From NCBI GenBank assembly GCA_031263445.1, contig JAISFV010000055.1, forward strand, positions 1 through 32,491: DNA of 32,491 nt, given 5' to 3'. A program made the translations under genes and the position numbers. The DNA comes from Synergistaceae bacterium. Its GTDB lineage: Bacteria; Synergistota; Synergistia; Synergistales; Synergistaceae. Shown one piece after another: positions 14,746 to 24,243 of the stretch (positions are counted from its first letter, which is position 1; each line of letters starts with the position of its first letter). Below the pieces are notes generated by a model. It did not search any database, had not been told where the DNA came from, and worked only from the letters and a program-made list of their open reading frames with translations.

Positions 14746-16401
14746 ATGACGCGATACGGTTTACTGGTTTCCAGTGCCGCAAAGGCACGGAAGGCATTCT
14801 TTGCGATAGCGGTCTTGGCACTGCCCGTCCTTCTAGGCAGCCCTGGAGCGGGCGCGGCTTCCATGGCGTCGCTCGCGATCTCGCCGCCCCAAGGAGGCGA
14901 CCCTACGTATGTTTACGTCGATCTCATGGACGCGGGCGAGATATCGCGCCGCCTCCAAAAGTCGGAGACGCTGCGGTCCGTCTTCGCTCAGTGGAGGGAG
15001 ATCCTCAGGGAGATCCCTGCAAGCGAGATGTCCTTCATGTCCTCCGTCTCCGGGGACGAAGCCCCGGCTTTCCAGATGGCCTTGAAACTCGGCGGCGGAG
15101 AGAAAGAGATCCTAGGCAGGATAGCTTCGGGCAAGGCTTCCGCAGACGAACTGGATGAGCTTTTCGGCAAGGTTTGGAACAGGATCACGGTGGAAGCGCC
15201 TCTGGAAGGCGTTTCATTTTACCGCCTGAACCCGTTCGATGTCTATTTTTCGTCTAACGGCGAACTGCTGATATTCGCCGACAGCCCGGAAGGCGTGAGA
15301 AAATCCATCCAGGCGAGCCGCAACGGCCTCAGGCGCTTTTCCCCCGCGAGGAAGTCAGACGGACGCAACCTGATTCTCGTGGCGCTCGGCAAAGATCACT
15401 CGTCACTCGTAGCGGACGAACTCTCAGGCATTGCCTGGATTCAGGGCGACGGGGCATTCCCTGAAAAATTCGCCTTCGAGATGGAGCTAGCCCTTCGGCC
15501 CGGAGGCTGGGAGATCGACCTTTTCACAGACGCGATCAAACCTCTTTTTGGCGCCGGTTTCTTCGAGCGCAACGCTCCAAAGCCCTACGGGTCGTTCTTC
15601 AGGGCCGGAGGGGGGCGTCTGCTCGCAGCCTTAGACGGCATCCCATACTCGAATCCGCTCTCTGCGGGCGCTTATATGCAGCTTATGTCAATTTTTCTCG
15701 GCATGGGTTCCGTGCAGTTTTATGACGATATCGAAAAGCTGACGGTGCCAGGCGTGATGAAGAGTATCTCATCCGGGCTGGCTGCCTCTGACCGGCTGAA
15801 CTTCGCTGTTACGGCAGCGCCTGACGGGAAAATGTCCGCCTACGTCATGGCCAGGGAAAGCGCCGGGACGAACTGGCAGAAAGAAGGGGAGGCAATTTCG
15901 CGGGCGGCTGGCATCTACGGCAGCCTGGAAGCGGCAAGGGCCGGGAGGTTTGAGGAGGTTCCAGGCGCCAATTGGAATCACGTCTACAGGGTAAGGTCTG
16001 GCGAGAGCGGTTCCGGCAGCCAGCCCGACATCACCGCCGCCTTCGGCGACAGCAGCGCCCTCATCGGCTTTCTCACGCCGGATCTTCTGGCGGCGCCGTT
16101 CGTTGCCGACTCTGCCTTCTACGAGGCATTGACGAAGGCCGAGAGCGCATACGAGATCGTTTACGTTGACATGAAGCTCCTCAGGAGGGTATTGGCGGAC
16201 AGGGTAAGAAGGTATCCTGACGGGAGATACGACACGATGCTGACGGCCCTCGCAATCCTGCCCTTTTTGGACATCAGGGAGGCGGGGGTGCTTACGCTGT
16301 CGCCCGGGCATTTCAGGTTCACCTTCAAGACGGGCTGGCTCGACTTTGACGACAGGGAGTCCGTCCGAAGCGCGCTCGGGTCATATGGCCTGGCGTTTTG
16401 A
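14746..16401 (+). CDS. Secreted protein of unknown function
   Basis: A 551-residue protein with a basic N-terminus and a long hydrophobic signal segment (about residues 10-38, KARKAFFAIAVLALPVLLG, then ending near AGAAS), so exported. I recognise no family. The mature part alternates amphipathic strands and helices over its full length, with two similar-looking beginnings (YVYVDLMDAGEISRRL near 64 and YEIVYVDMKLLRRVLADR near 476); this suggests an internal duplication. ATG 14746 is chosen because AAAGGAAG lies 9 nt upstream; an in-frame ATG at 14665, overlapping the previous gene, lacks this. It sits 77 nt after the TupA-like gene and 81 nt before another secreted protein. Confidence 0.8.
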   Translation: MTRYGLLVSSAAKARKAFFAIAVLALPVLLGSPGAGAASMASLAISPPQGGDPTYVYVDLMDAGEISRRLQKSETLRSVFAQWREILREIPASEMSFMSSVSGDEAPAFQMALKLGGGEKEILGRIASGKASADELDELFGKVWNRITVEAPLEGVSFYRLNPFDVYFSSNGELLIFADSPEGVRKSIQASRNGLRRFSPARKSDGRNLILVALGKDHSSLVADELSGIAWIQGDGAFPEKFAFEMELALRPGGWEIDLFTDAIKPLFGAGFFERNAPKPYGSFFRAGGGRLLAALDGIPYSNPLSAGAYMQLMSIFLGMGSVQFYDDIEKLTVPGVMKSISSGLAASDRLNFAVTAAPDGKMSAYVMARESAGTNWQKEGEAISRAAGIYGSLEAARAGRFEEVPGANWNHVYRVRSGESGSGSQPDITAAFGDSSALIGFLTPDLLAAPFVADSAFYEALTKAESAYEIVYVDMKLLRRVLADRVRRYPDGRYDTMLTALAILPFLDIREAGVLTLSPGHFRFTFKTGWLDFDDRESVRSALGSYGLAF

Positions 16402-16482
16402 CGGTGCGCCTTTGCCGCTGATATGGTAAACTTCGCCTGTCAACTTTTAGGCGGCCGGCGCCGCCATATAGGAGGTTATGAA

Positions 16483-17247
16483 ATGAAAAACAGACATAAG
16501 GCGCTCTTTTTCGTCCTAATCGCAGCGGCTGCGCTGTTCTGCCTAGCGGCGGAGGGCCTTGCGGCGAACCAGTACGAGGCGGCGATGTCCCGCTGGAGCA
16601 GACACGAGGAATACCGTGACGGCATGGGGGGCGTTTTCTCGGTCAGGGCGACCCTCTACACGACCGATTACGTAAACGGCCACATGCAGAACGAGGCGGA
16701 GAAAAACCTCTGGACGGCAAGCGAGCTCGAGGACTACAAGTATAACTTCCTCAACAACGTCAAGGTCGAAGAATACCTGCCTATCTACCTGGAGCTCAAT
16801 GAACTGGGCCCGACGGCCCACATGGCGCCGTTCGACGAGATGATACACCTCTGGGTGGGCAATAAAAAATTCGCCCCGGTGGAATATGACCAGCGCTTTA
16901 ACTTCCCCTTGCAGGGCAAGAGGGACGGCGTGGTGTACTTCCCGAGGTACGACGAGAAGACCGGCGCGCCTATCCTTGGCAAGAGCACGACGCTTCGGCT
17001 TGTGATGGTGTCCGGGGCGAGCCCCGTGCTTGGTTCTAAGGAAGTCCGCATAAACTGGGACGTGAAGCCGGAAAACTTCGATACGGACACGACTGGTACC
17101 GCAGCAGCCAGACTGGAGATAGACCGCCTTCTCAAGCGGATGGAGAAAATCACTGGCGAGAGGGCGGAGCTGGAATCACAGCTCGGAGAGAAAAACAGCG
17201 AAATAGACGAAATCAACGCCCGCATAGACGAACTCCGGCAGAATTAG
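16483..17247 (+). CDS. Secreted coiled-coil protein of unknown function
   Basis: A 254-residue protein with a signal peptide (residues 1-29, cleavage likely after GLAA). Residues 30-205 form a globular part rich in aromatic residues, of beta character (YLPIYLELNELGP, MIHLWVGNKKFAPVEYDQRF, TLRLVMVSGASPVLG); the last 45 residues are a strongly predicted coiled coil (RLEIDRLLKRMEKI ... EIDEINARIDEL), which suggests oligomerisation. No known family was recognised. AGGAGGT at 16470-16476 is 6 nt upstream of ATG 16483, a strong ribosome binding site. It is followed by pfkA after 11 nt. Confidence 0.8.
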   Translation: MKNRHKALFFVLIAAAALFCLAAEGLAANQYEAAMSRWSRHEEYRDGMGGVFSVRATLYTTDYVNGHMQNEAEKNLWTASELEDYKYNFLNNVKVEEYLPIYLELNELGPTAHMAPFDEMIHLWVGNKKFAPVEYDQRFNFPLQGKRDGVVYFPRYDEKTGAPILGKSTTLRLVMVSGASPVLGSKEVRINWDVKPENFDTDTTGTAAARLEIDRLLKRMEKITGERAELESQLGEKNSEIDEINARIDELRQN

Positions 17248-17258
17248 GGGGGCATGGC

Positions 17259-18218
17259 ATGAAACGCGTAGGCATACTTACGAGCGGCGGCGACGCGCCG
17301 GGAATGAACGCGGCGATCCGCGCCGTCACGAGGACGGCTATCTACAACGGCATGGAGGTCATTGGCTTTCGCAGGGGCTACGAGGGGCTGCTGGAGGGGG
17401 ACGTCATACCCCTCTCGGTGAGTTCCGTTGGAGGCATAGTTCACCGAGGCGGCACGATGCTGCGCACGGCCAGGTGCGAGCGCTTCACGAAGCCGGAGGG
17501 CGTCCGCGAAGGCTTGCAGCGCCTCAAGGAATACGACATAGACGCGCTGGTGGTTATAGGCGGCGACGGGTCCTTCCGAGGCGCTTACGATCTTCACAAG
17601 CTGGGTTTTCCCGTCGTCGGGATCCCTGGCACGATAGACAACGACATCGCTGGGACGGACTGCACCATCGGTTTCGACACGGCCTGCAACACCGCCCTCC
17701 AGTGCATAGAGAAACTTCGCGATACCGCGTCGAGCCACGAGAGGCTTTTCCTGGTCGAGGTCATGGGCAGGAACGCCGGTTTTCTGGCACTGGAGGCCGC
17801 CGTCGCGGCTGGCGCCGAGTTCGCGCTCGTCCCGGAAGTTCCATTCGACATGGACAACCTCTGCAAGAAGCTGCACTACGCCAGGGAGCGCGGCAAAAGC
17901 CACTCGCTGATCATTATCGCCGAGGGCGTCATGCCGGCCTCCGAGCTCCAGTCACTCCTGAAGGACACGGGCGGTTACGACGCCCGCATAACGGTCTTGG
18001 GCCACATACAGAGAGGCGGCAGCCCTTCGTCGTTCGACGCCGTGCTGGCCTCCCGTCTGGGGGGCGGGGCGATAGACGCGCTCGTCAGGGGCGAGTTCGG
18101 CGTGATGGTCGGGAGGATAAACGGGGCGATCGTGACCAACCCTATACAGGTCTCGTGGGAACAGAAGAAGAGCCTGGACGCCGGCATGATGGCGTTAGTG
18201 GAAATCCTTGGGATATGA
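17259..18218 (+). CDS. pfkA: ATP-dependent 6-phosphofructokinase
   Basis: Phosphorylates fructose 6-phosphate to fructose 1,6-bisphosphate, the committed step of glycolysis. The 319-residue length is exactly that of bacterial PfkA. The nucleotide-binding TSGGDAPGMNAAIR is at residues 8-21, GGDG is at 101-104, and PGTIDND with the catalytic Asp127 is at 123-129. Gly104 is the residue linked with ATP rather than pyrophosphate use. MGRNAGFLA and the GHIQRGGSP motif for fructose 6-phosphate are also intact. ATG 17259 has AGGGGGG 6 nt upstream. The stop overlaps the next gene. Confidence 0.96.
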   Translation: MKRVGILTSGGDAPGMNAAIRAVTRTAIYNGMEVIGFRRGYEGLLEGDVIPLSVSSVGGIVHRGGTMLRTARCERFTKPEGVREGLQRLKEYDIDALVVIGGDGSFRGAYDLHKLGFPVVGIPGTIDNDIAGTDCTIGFDTACNTALQCIEKLRDTASSHERLFLVEVMGRNAGFLALEAAVAAGAEFALVPEVPFDMDNLCKKLHYARERGKSHSLIIIAEGVMPASELQSLLKDTGGYDARITVLGHIQRGGSPSSFDAVLASRLGGGAIDALVRGEFGVMVGRINGAIVTNPIQVSWEQKKSLDAGMMALVEILGI

Positions 18219-19065
18219 CGGGCTTGCCCCGGAGATTACCCGCAGACTGACGGAGATAACTGCGTCAGGCAAGGGCGGCCGAGGGCCGTCCAGGCTTTGC
18301 AGGGACGGCCTGTGGGCGCTCGCTGCGGGCTTGCTCAGAGATGCCGGGAGAGTCGCCGTCATATCGGGCTTTTACGTCCCGTCCGCCTCGTCCGCCGAGA
18401 CGGACGGCCCCACCGGGAGCCTTGTCTTGGCACGGGCATTGAGTCGCATCGGAAAAAGCGTCCGTGTCTGGACCGACTCCTTCTGCATAGGGGCGTTTAA
18501 ATCATGCGCCGCAGCCCTCGGTTTCCCCGAAAATCTGGTGGAAGACGCGACGGCCCCTGATTTCGACCCGAGCGGAGCGGATCTCCTCGTCTACATCGAA
18601 AGGCTTGGCAGAGCCAGGGACGGTGCCTACTACGACATGCGGGGCAGGGACCTGACACCGTGGACGGCGGCGCTTGACTCGTTCGCTTCCTGCGGTGCCG
18701 GAACTATAGGAATCGGCGACGGCGGCAACGAGGTCGGCATGGGTAATTATACTGGCGCGCTCTCTGAGTTGATGCCTGGCTATTCTAAGTGCCTCTGCGT
18801 CGTAAAGACAGACGTCTGCCTGCCCGTCGACGTATCCAACTGGGGGGCGTATGCCCTGGCTTCGGTTATGTCGCACGAGCGCGGCGCCTGGCTAGGGCAG
18901 AGCATCCTGGAGGAGTCGTCCATGTTGCGGGCGCTTGCCGCATCCGGCGCCGTCGACGGCATCACCAAGAAAAACGAGGCTTCCGTTGACGGCATGCCGC
19001 TCGAAAGGCAACAGGAAGTGGTGGCCCGGCTCGTAGAAGCTGTCGGGCTGCAACCCGGCCTTTAA
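18208..19065 (+). CDS. D-glutamate cyclase-like protein (DUF4392 domain)
   Basis: This 285-residue protein matches the DUF4392 family, now called the C-terminal domain of D-glutamate cyclase, which converts D-glutamate to 5-oxo-D-proline in mitochondria. Seen here: ISGFYVP followed by ETDGPTGSLVLARAL (about 51-75), and GIGDGGNEVGMGN (about 170-182), the family's most conserved part. The N-terminal DUF1445 domain of the eukaryotic enzyme is missing, as in most bacterial members. The start is uncertain: TTG 18208 gives a typical N-terminal length and overlaps pfkA by 11 nt, while the nearby ATG at 18215 is out of frame. The function in bacteria is not established; D-glutamate turnover is a possibility. 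Confidence 0.75.
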   Translation: MGYDGLAPEITRRLTEITASGKGGRGPSRLCRDGLWALAAGLLRDAGRVAVISGFYVPSASSAETDGPTGSLVLARALSRIGKSVRVWTDSFCIGAFKSCAAALGFPENLVEDATAPDFDPSGADLLVYIERLGRARDGAYYDMRGRDLTPWTAALDSFASCGAGTIGIGDGGNEVGMGNYTGALSELMPGYSKCLCVVKTDVCLPVDVSNWGAYALASVMSHERGAWLGQSILEESSMLRALAASGAVDGITKKNEASVDGMPLERQQEVVARLVEAVGLQPGL

Positions 19066-19556
19066 TGACGCGCGGCGTTCGGCAGAACCATACGGGCGTT
19101 TTCGTGGCGATGGGGTTCTTCGTGGCGGGCCTGATGGTATTCCTCTCCATGAGCTTCCGTGCTGATAACGTGATAGCCGCGTCCTTTCGACTGGACGACG
19201 TCCAGATATGCGAGGAGCTGGACGACGGACTGAGGCCGGTGAACCCGGGGGCTGTTCTCTCGGGCGACGCAAAGCAGGCGTGCCTGTGGTTCGAGTACTC
19301 TAGGGCCAGGGAGGGCGATTCCCTTGAAATTTTATGGAACTTTGACGGCAGGGCGATCCAGAAGGACTCGTACCGCCTCCAAGAGCCGGAGGGCACCAGG
19401 GCGTTTTATCTCCTGAGGGATGACGGCACTTCGCTGCCGGGAGGGGCATATACAGTATCGATATCCTGCAACGGGCGCGAGAGGCGGCTGGAGCGTTTCA
19501 GCGTGGAAGCCGTGAGCGGCGGCCTGTCAGGCGAACCGGACGAGGCGCTCGACTGA
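19065..19556 (+). CDS. Membrane-anchored periplasmic protein of unknown function
   Basis: A 163-residue protein with one N-terminal membrane segment (about residues 10-31, GVFVAMGFFVAGLMVFLSM) and a periplasmic part that looks like a single beta-sandwich: Cys near 48, CLWFEYSRAREGDSLEILW, a DGR turn, and near the end LPGGAYTVSISCNGR followed by a phenylalanine-containing strand. This arrangement resembles small DUF2914-type domains, but the match is only in layout. ATG 19065 overlaps the stop codon of the previous gene by 1 nt. It is the last gene in the run. Confidence 0.75.
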   Translation: MTRGVRQNHTGVFVAMGFFVAGLMVFLSMSFRADNVIAASFRLDDVQICEELDDGLRPVNPGAVLSGDAKQACLWFEYSRAREGDSLEILWNFDGRAIQKDSYRLQEPEGTRAFYLLRDDGTSLPGGAYTVSISCNGRERRLERFSVEAVSGGLSGEPDEALD

Positions 19557-19601
19557 TCACGCGGCGCGAGTTTTTTATTTACTCAACTGCATCCCACGAG
19601 G

Positions 19602-19630
19602 TTTACATATCGGGACATTCGCGCTAAAAT
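19602..19630 (+). promoter_or_regulatory. rho: Sigma-70-type promoter of rho
   Basis: TTTACA (19602-19607) and TAAAAT (19625-19630) are separated by exactly 17 nt, the best -35/-10 pair in the window. Transcription would start near 19637, about 220 nt before the rho start codon. Confidence 0.65.
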
Positions 19631-19660
19631 CGAATCCGAGAGTGCGATATCAATTCGATT
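19628..19660 (+). repeat. Inverted repeat overlapping the rho -10 element
   Basis: AATCGAAT (19628-19635) and ATTCGATT (19653-19660) are perfect complements with 17 nt between them. A similar sequence, GTTCGATTC, recurs at 19735-19743. The left arm overlaps the -10 box and the start site, so it could be an operator or a 5'-end hairpin. Confidence 0.5.
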
Positions 19661-19855
19661 CCAGTCGAGTGTCAATGGCACGGGGGCGAGCAGGCGCTGA
19701 CATATTGGCGTAGCATGGCGTCCAAGGTGTTATGTTCGATTCTTTAAACACTCCGAGGACATTGTAATTCAGAACTAAGGTGAATTCCGTTTCACACTCG
19801 CTTACAGACCGTTAAAACATAAGTCAATACCTAACTGGGAGGCCTATCAAAAACA

Positions 19856-21211
19856 ATGGACAACATAACGGAATCAGACGCACTCGCGCCGCAGGAGGCC
19901 GGTGCAAGCACGGCGGGTGTCGCGACTGCCGAAACCACGGAACAGAGACCAGCACCTACTCCCCGGATGGATTTCAATAAACTGGCGGCAATGCCCATAA
20001 TAGAACTCCGCAAAGTCGCCAAAGAGCTTGGAGTTCAGAGTCCGACGACGCTGCGCAAGGACGACCTCATCGTGAGCGCCTTGGGCGCCCAGGCGGCCAA
20101 CATGGGATTCCGCTTCGGCGGCGGCACGCTCGAGTGCCTCCCTGAGGGCTACGGCTTCCTCCGCCCTTCCGGCCTCCTGCCCAGCAACAACGACATATAC
20201 GTCTCCGCCTCTCAGATACGCAGGTTTGGCCTCCGGAACGGCGACGTAGTCTGGGGGATGGTCCGCCCGCCGAGGGATCCCGAGCATTACGAGGCGATCA
20301 TAAGGGTTGAGACCGTCAACTTCTCCGACCCTGAGGAGGCCAGGAAACGACCGCATTTCGAGGCGCTCGTACCGATCTTCCCTGACCACAAGATATCGCT
20401 TGAGACTGAACAGAAGCGGCTTTCGACGCGTCTCGTCGATCTGTTCGTCCCCATAGGGAAGGGACAGAGGGCGCTCATAGTCTCCCCACCCAAGGCGGGC
20501 AAGACGACGCTTTTGAAGCACCTCGCTAACGCCATAACGACGAATCATCCGGAGATAATAATGATGGTCCTGCTCATAGACGAGCGCCCTGAGGAAGTGA
20601 CGGACATGAGCAGGTCCGTCGACGGGGAGATCATCGCCTCGACGTTCGACCGCCCCGCAGAGGAACACATGCGGGTGGCGTCGCTGTCGCTGGAGAAGGC
20701 CAAGAGGCTTGTGGAGGTGGGGAAGGACGTAGTCCTGCTCCTGGACTCGATAACGCGCCTTGCCAGGGCCTCGAATCTCATCGTACCTCCGTCGGGGAGG
20801 ACGCTGTCTGGCGGCATGGACCCAGCCGCCCTGTACTTCCCCAAGAAGTTCTTCGGCGCGGCCAGGAACATCGAAAACGGCGGGAGCCTTACCATAGTCG
20901 GCACGTCCCTGGTGGAGACGGGGAGCAGGATGGATGATGTGATCTACGAGGAGTTCAAGGGCACGGGCAACATGGAGATCCACCTTTCCAGGAAGATCTC
21001 CGAGCAGCGGATATTCCCAGCCATCGACATCACGCGCTCCGGCACGAGGCGTGAGGATCTGCTGATGACAGACGACGAGCTGCAGCGCCTCTGGGGGCTG
21101 CGCAGGAAGATAGCCAACATGGACGAGGCCGAGGTTCTGGCTCTCATCATCGACAAGCTAAGGTCTACTACATCGAACAAGGAGTTTTTGAGCACGATCA
21201 AAATGGGTTAA
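19856..21211 (+). CDS. rho: Transcription termination factor Rho
   Basis: Hexameric RNA helicase that ends transcription at Rho-dependent sites. The 451-residue protein has a Rho N-terminal helical domain (about 40-80, [10 protein letters not shown]), a cold-shock-like RNA-binding domain (about 85-155, [25 protein letters not shown]), and an ATPase core with Walker A PPKAGKT near 211-217, Walker B-type [11 protein letters not shown] near 239, and the R-loop/C-terminal region typical of Rho. The first 37 residues are a poorly ordered Ala/Thr/Pro-rich extension. ATG 19856 is used; GGGAGG at 19838-19842 is 13 nt upstream, rather far, while Met38 (ATG 19967) would remove the extension. It has its own promoter and long leader. 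Confidence 0.97.
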   Translation: MDNITESDALAPQEAGASTAGVATAETTEQRPAPTPRMDFNKLAAMPIIELRKVAKELGVQSPTTLRKDDLIVSALGAQAANMGFRFGGGTLECLPEGYGFLRPSGLLPSNNDIYVSASQIRRFGLRNGDVVWGMVRPPRDPEHYEAIIRVETVNFSDPEEARKRPHFEALVPIFPDHKISLETEQKRLSTRLVDLFVPIGKGQRALIVSPPKAGKTTLLKHLANAITTNHPEIIMMVLLIDERPEEVTDMSRSVDGEIIASTFDRPAEEHMRVASLSLEKAKRLVEVGKDVVLLLDSITRLARASNLIVPPSGRTLSGGMDPAALYFPKKFFGAARNIENGGSLTIVGTSLVETGSRMDDVIYEEFKGTGNMEIHLSRKISEQRIFPAIDITRSGTRREDLLMTDDELQRLWGLRRKIANMDEAEVLALIIDKLRSTTSNKEFLSTIKMG

Positions 21212-21262
21212 TTTTTGCCGCGCTTCAGGGCGGCTAGTTTAAAAATGGCTGGAGAGTCCCCG

Positions 21263-22558
21263 ATGACATTGAAAAAAAAGCCCTTTTTCATTCTATCGAT
21301 AGTAGTTACCTCTCTTCTGACATATACCTGCGTAAGCCACGCCGCAAAATCCTCCGGCGCTTACTGGGCCAGCTTTGAATCCGAGGAGGGTTCTGGCGCG
21401 GATATGTCATCGGGCTTCATCGCCCTCGACGCGCTGGACGCGAGGAAGGACGACGGCTCCGGCATAGGCCCTTTCCTCAGCGACGGTCCTTCGTTCGAGG
21501 AACCCGGCGTGGTCTTCGATGAGGAGGGACAGGAGGCGACGAAGGCCGAACCCGGGCCGGAGGAGTCGCCCTACTGGAAGGAAATCACGGTACCGGCCGG
21601 CGGGACGCTGTCCGCGATCTCGGAGGGCCATGGCATACCGATAAAGGACATAATGACGGTCAACGAGCTGACCGACCAGCATAAGCTCAGGGAAGGGCAA
21701 AACCTCTTCATCCCGGTGAGCACCGACTTCGTCCTGGAAACGCTCTCCCACGTCCGAGCGCTCAAGGAGGAGGCTATCAGGAAGAGGAAATTCACCGAGC
21801 CTGTCAAGGTCACTGACTATGTGATCAAGGACGGCGACACGCTCTGGAAAATCGCCAACGCCTTCGACCTCGACGTAAACTCACTCTTTGGCTGCAACAA
21901 AATCTCCGAGACGGACGTGTTGAAGGTCGGCTCGACGGTCAGAGTGCCGAACCAGGACGGGATCTTCGTGACGATAAAGGCTCAGGACACCGTAAAGAGC
22001 CTCTCCTCGGAATACGGGATATTCGAGGAAGCCATCCGCTCCGCAAACGAGCTGGCCGCAGACGCCGTTTTGGTCAAGGGGAACGAGGTTTTCCTGCCCG
22101 GCGCCAAGGTCATGGCGTTCGTCGAAACGCCGAAGGGGCGCAAGGCAGTGGTTAAGGAGAAGGTGAACGCCGTCAAGGGGTTTGGGTGGCCCGTGGTCGG
22201 CAAAATCTCGAGCTCATTCGGCTGGAGGAAGGATCCTATCCGGGGCGGCAAGGACTTCCACACGGGGCTGGACATCAGGGCGCCCCGGGGCAGACAGGTA
22301 GTGGCCTCGGCGGCAGGCAAGGTCGTCCACGCGGGGTGGATGGGCGGTTACGGCCAGACAGTCGTAATCCAGCACCCTGGCGGCATCACCACGCTGTACG
22401 GCCACTGCAGCAAGCTGCTCGTCAAGGCCGGGAAAAACGTGCGGAGGGGCGAGCGCATAGCCCTTGTCGGCAGCACCGGCAGGTCGACCGGTAACCACGT
22501 GCACTTCGAAGTGCGCAAGGGCGGATCTCCCACGAACCCGCTCAAGGTGCTCCGTTAA
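21263..22558 (+). CDS. Exported murein hydrolase: LysM repeats and M23 peptidase domain
   Basis: Zinc endopeptidase of the M23/LytM type, likely cutting peptidoglycan cross-links in the periplasm. The 431-residue protein has a signal peptide (MTLKKKPFFILSIVVTSLL), a Gly/Asp/Glu-rich linker, three LysM-like modules (about residues 104-152, 182-230 with YVIKDGDTLWKIANAF, and a weaker one at 234-281) that bind glycan, and a C-terminal M23 domain (about 307-431). Zinc ligands are present: His and Asp in HTGLD near 333 and HVH near 412, with YGHCS between, so it should be catalytic, unlike EnvC/NlpD-type activators. Start ATG 21263: GGAGAG at 21251-21256 is 6 nt upstream and the signal peptide begins there; upstream in-frame starts would bury the signal. 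Confidence 0.92.
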   Translation: MTLKKKPFFILSIVVTSLLTYTCVSHAAKSSGAYWASFESEEGSGADMSSGFIALDALDARKDDGSGIGPFLSDGPSFEEPGVVFDEEGQEATKAEPGPEESPYWKEITVPAGGTLSAISEGHGIPIKDIMTVNELTDQHKLREGQNLFIPVSTDFVLETLSHVRALKEEAIRKRKFTEPVKVTDYVIKDGDTLWKIANAFDLDVNSLFGCNKISETDVLKVGSTVRVPNQDGIFVTIKAQDTVKSLSSEYGIFEEAIRSANELAADAVLVKGNEVFLPGAKVMAFVETPKGRKAVVKEKVNAVKGFGWPVVGKISSSFGWRKDPIRGGKDFHTGLDIRAPRGRQVVASAAGKVVHAGWMGGYGQTVVIQHPGGITTLYGHCSKLLVKAGKNVRRGERIALVGSTGRSTGNHVHFEVRKGGSPTNPLKVLR

Positions 22559-22564
22559 GATTAG

Positions 22565-24187
<1,623 letters not shown>

Positions 24188-24243
24188 TAATATTATCGAG
24201 GCTAAGTCTCGGATTGTCATAGAATAGGAGGGATGTTTACGTC

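Larger units (their letters stand above)
19557..19855 (+). other. Long leader region of rho
   Basis: 299 nt without a real gene. It has a T6 run at 19571-19576 with only a 4-bp stem before it (poor terminator), a consensus-like promoter at 19602-19630, an inverted repeat at 19628-19660, and a further 195 nt of leader. Two tiny frames (19675-19713 and 19715-19747, 12 and 10 codons) have no ribosome binding site. Rho is known to limit its own synthesis through Rho-dependent termination in its leader, so a long leader is expected. Confidence 0.5.

Noticed and set aside
19675-19747. Two tiny frames in the rho leader as leader peptides
   Set aside because: They are 12 and 10 codons long with no ribosome binding site and no run of regulatory codons.
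19874-20983. Long open frame on the - strand opposite rho
   Set aside because: It mirrors rho, which has all the expected motifs; the frame has no ribosome binding site and no recognisable protein features.
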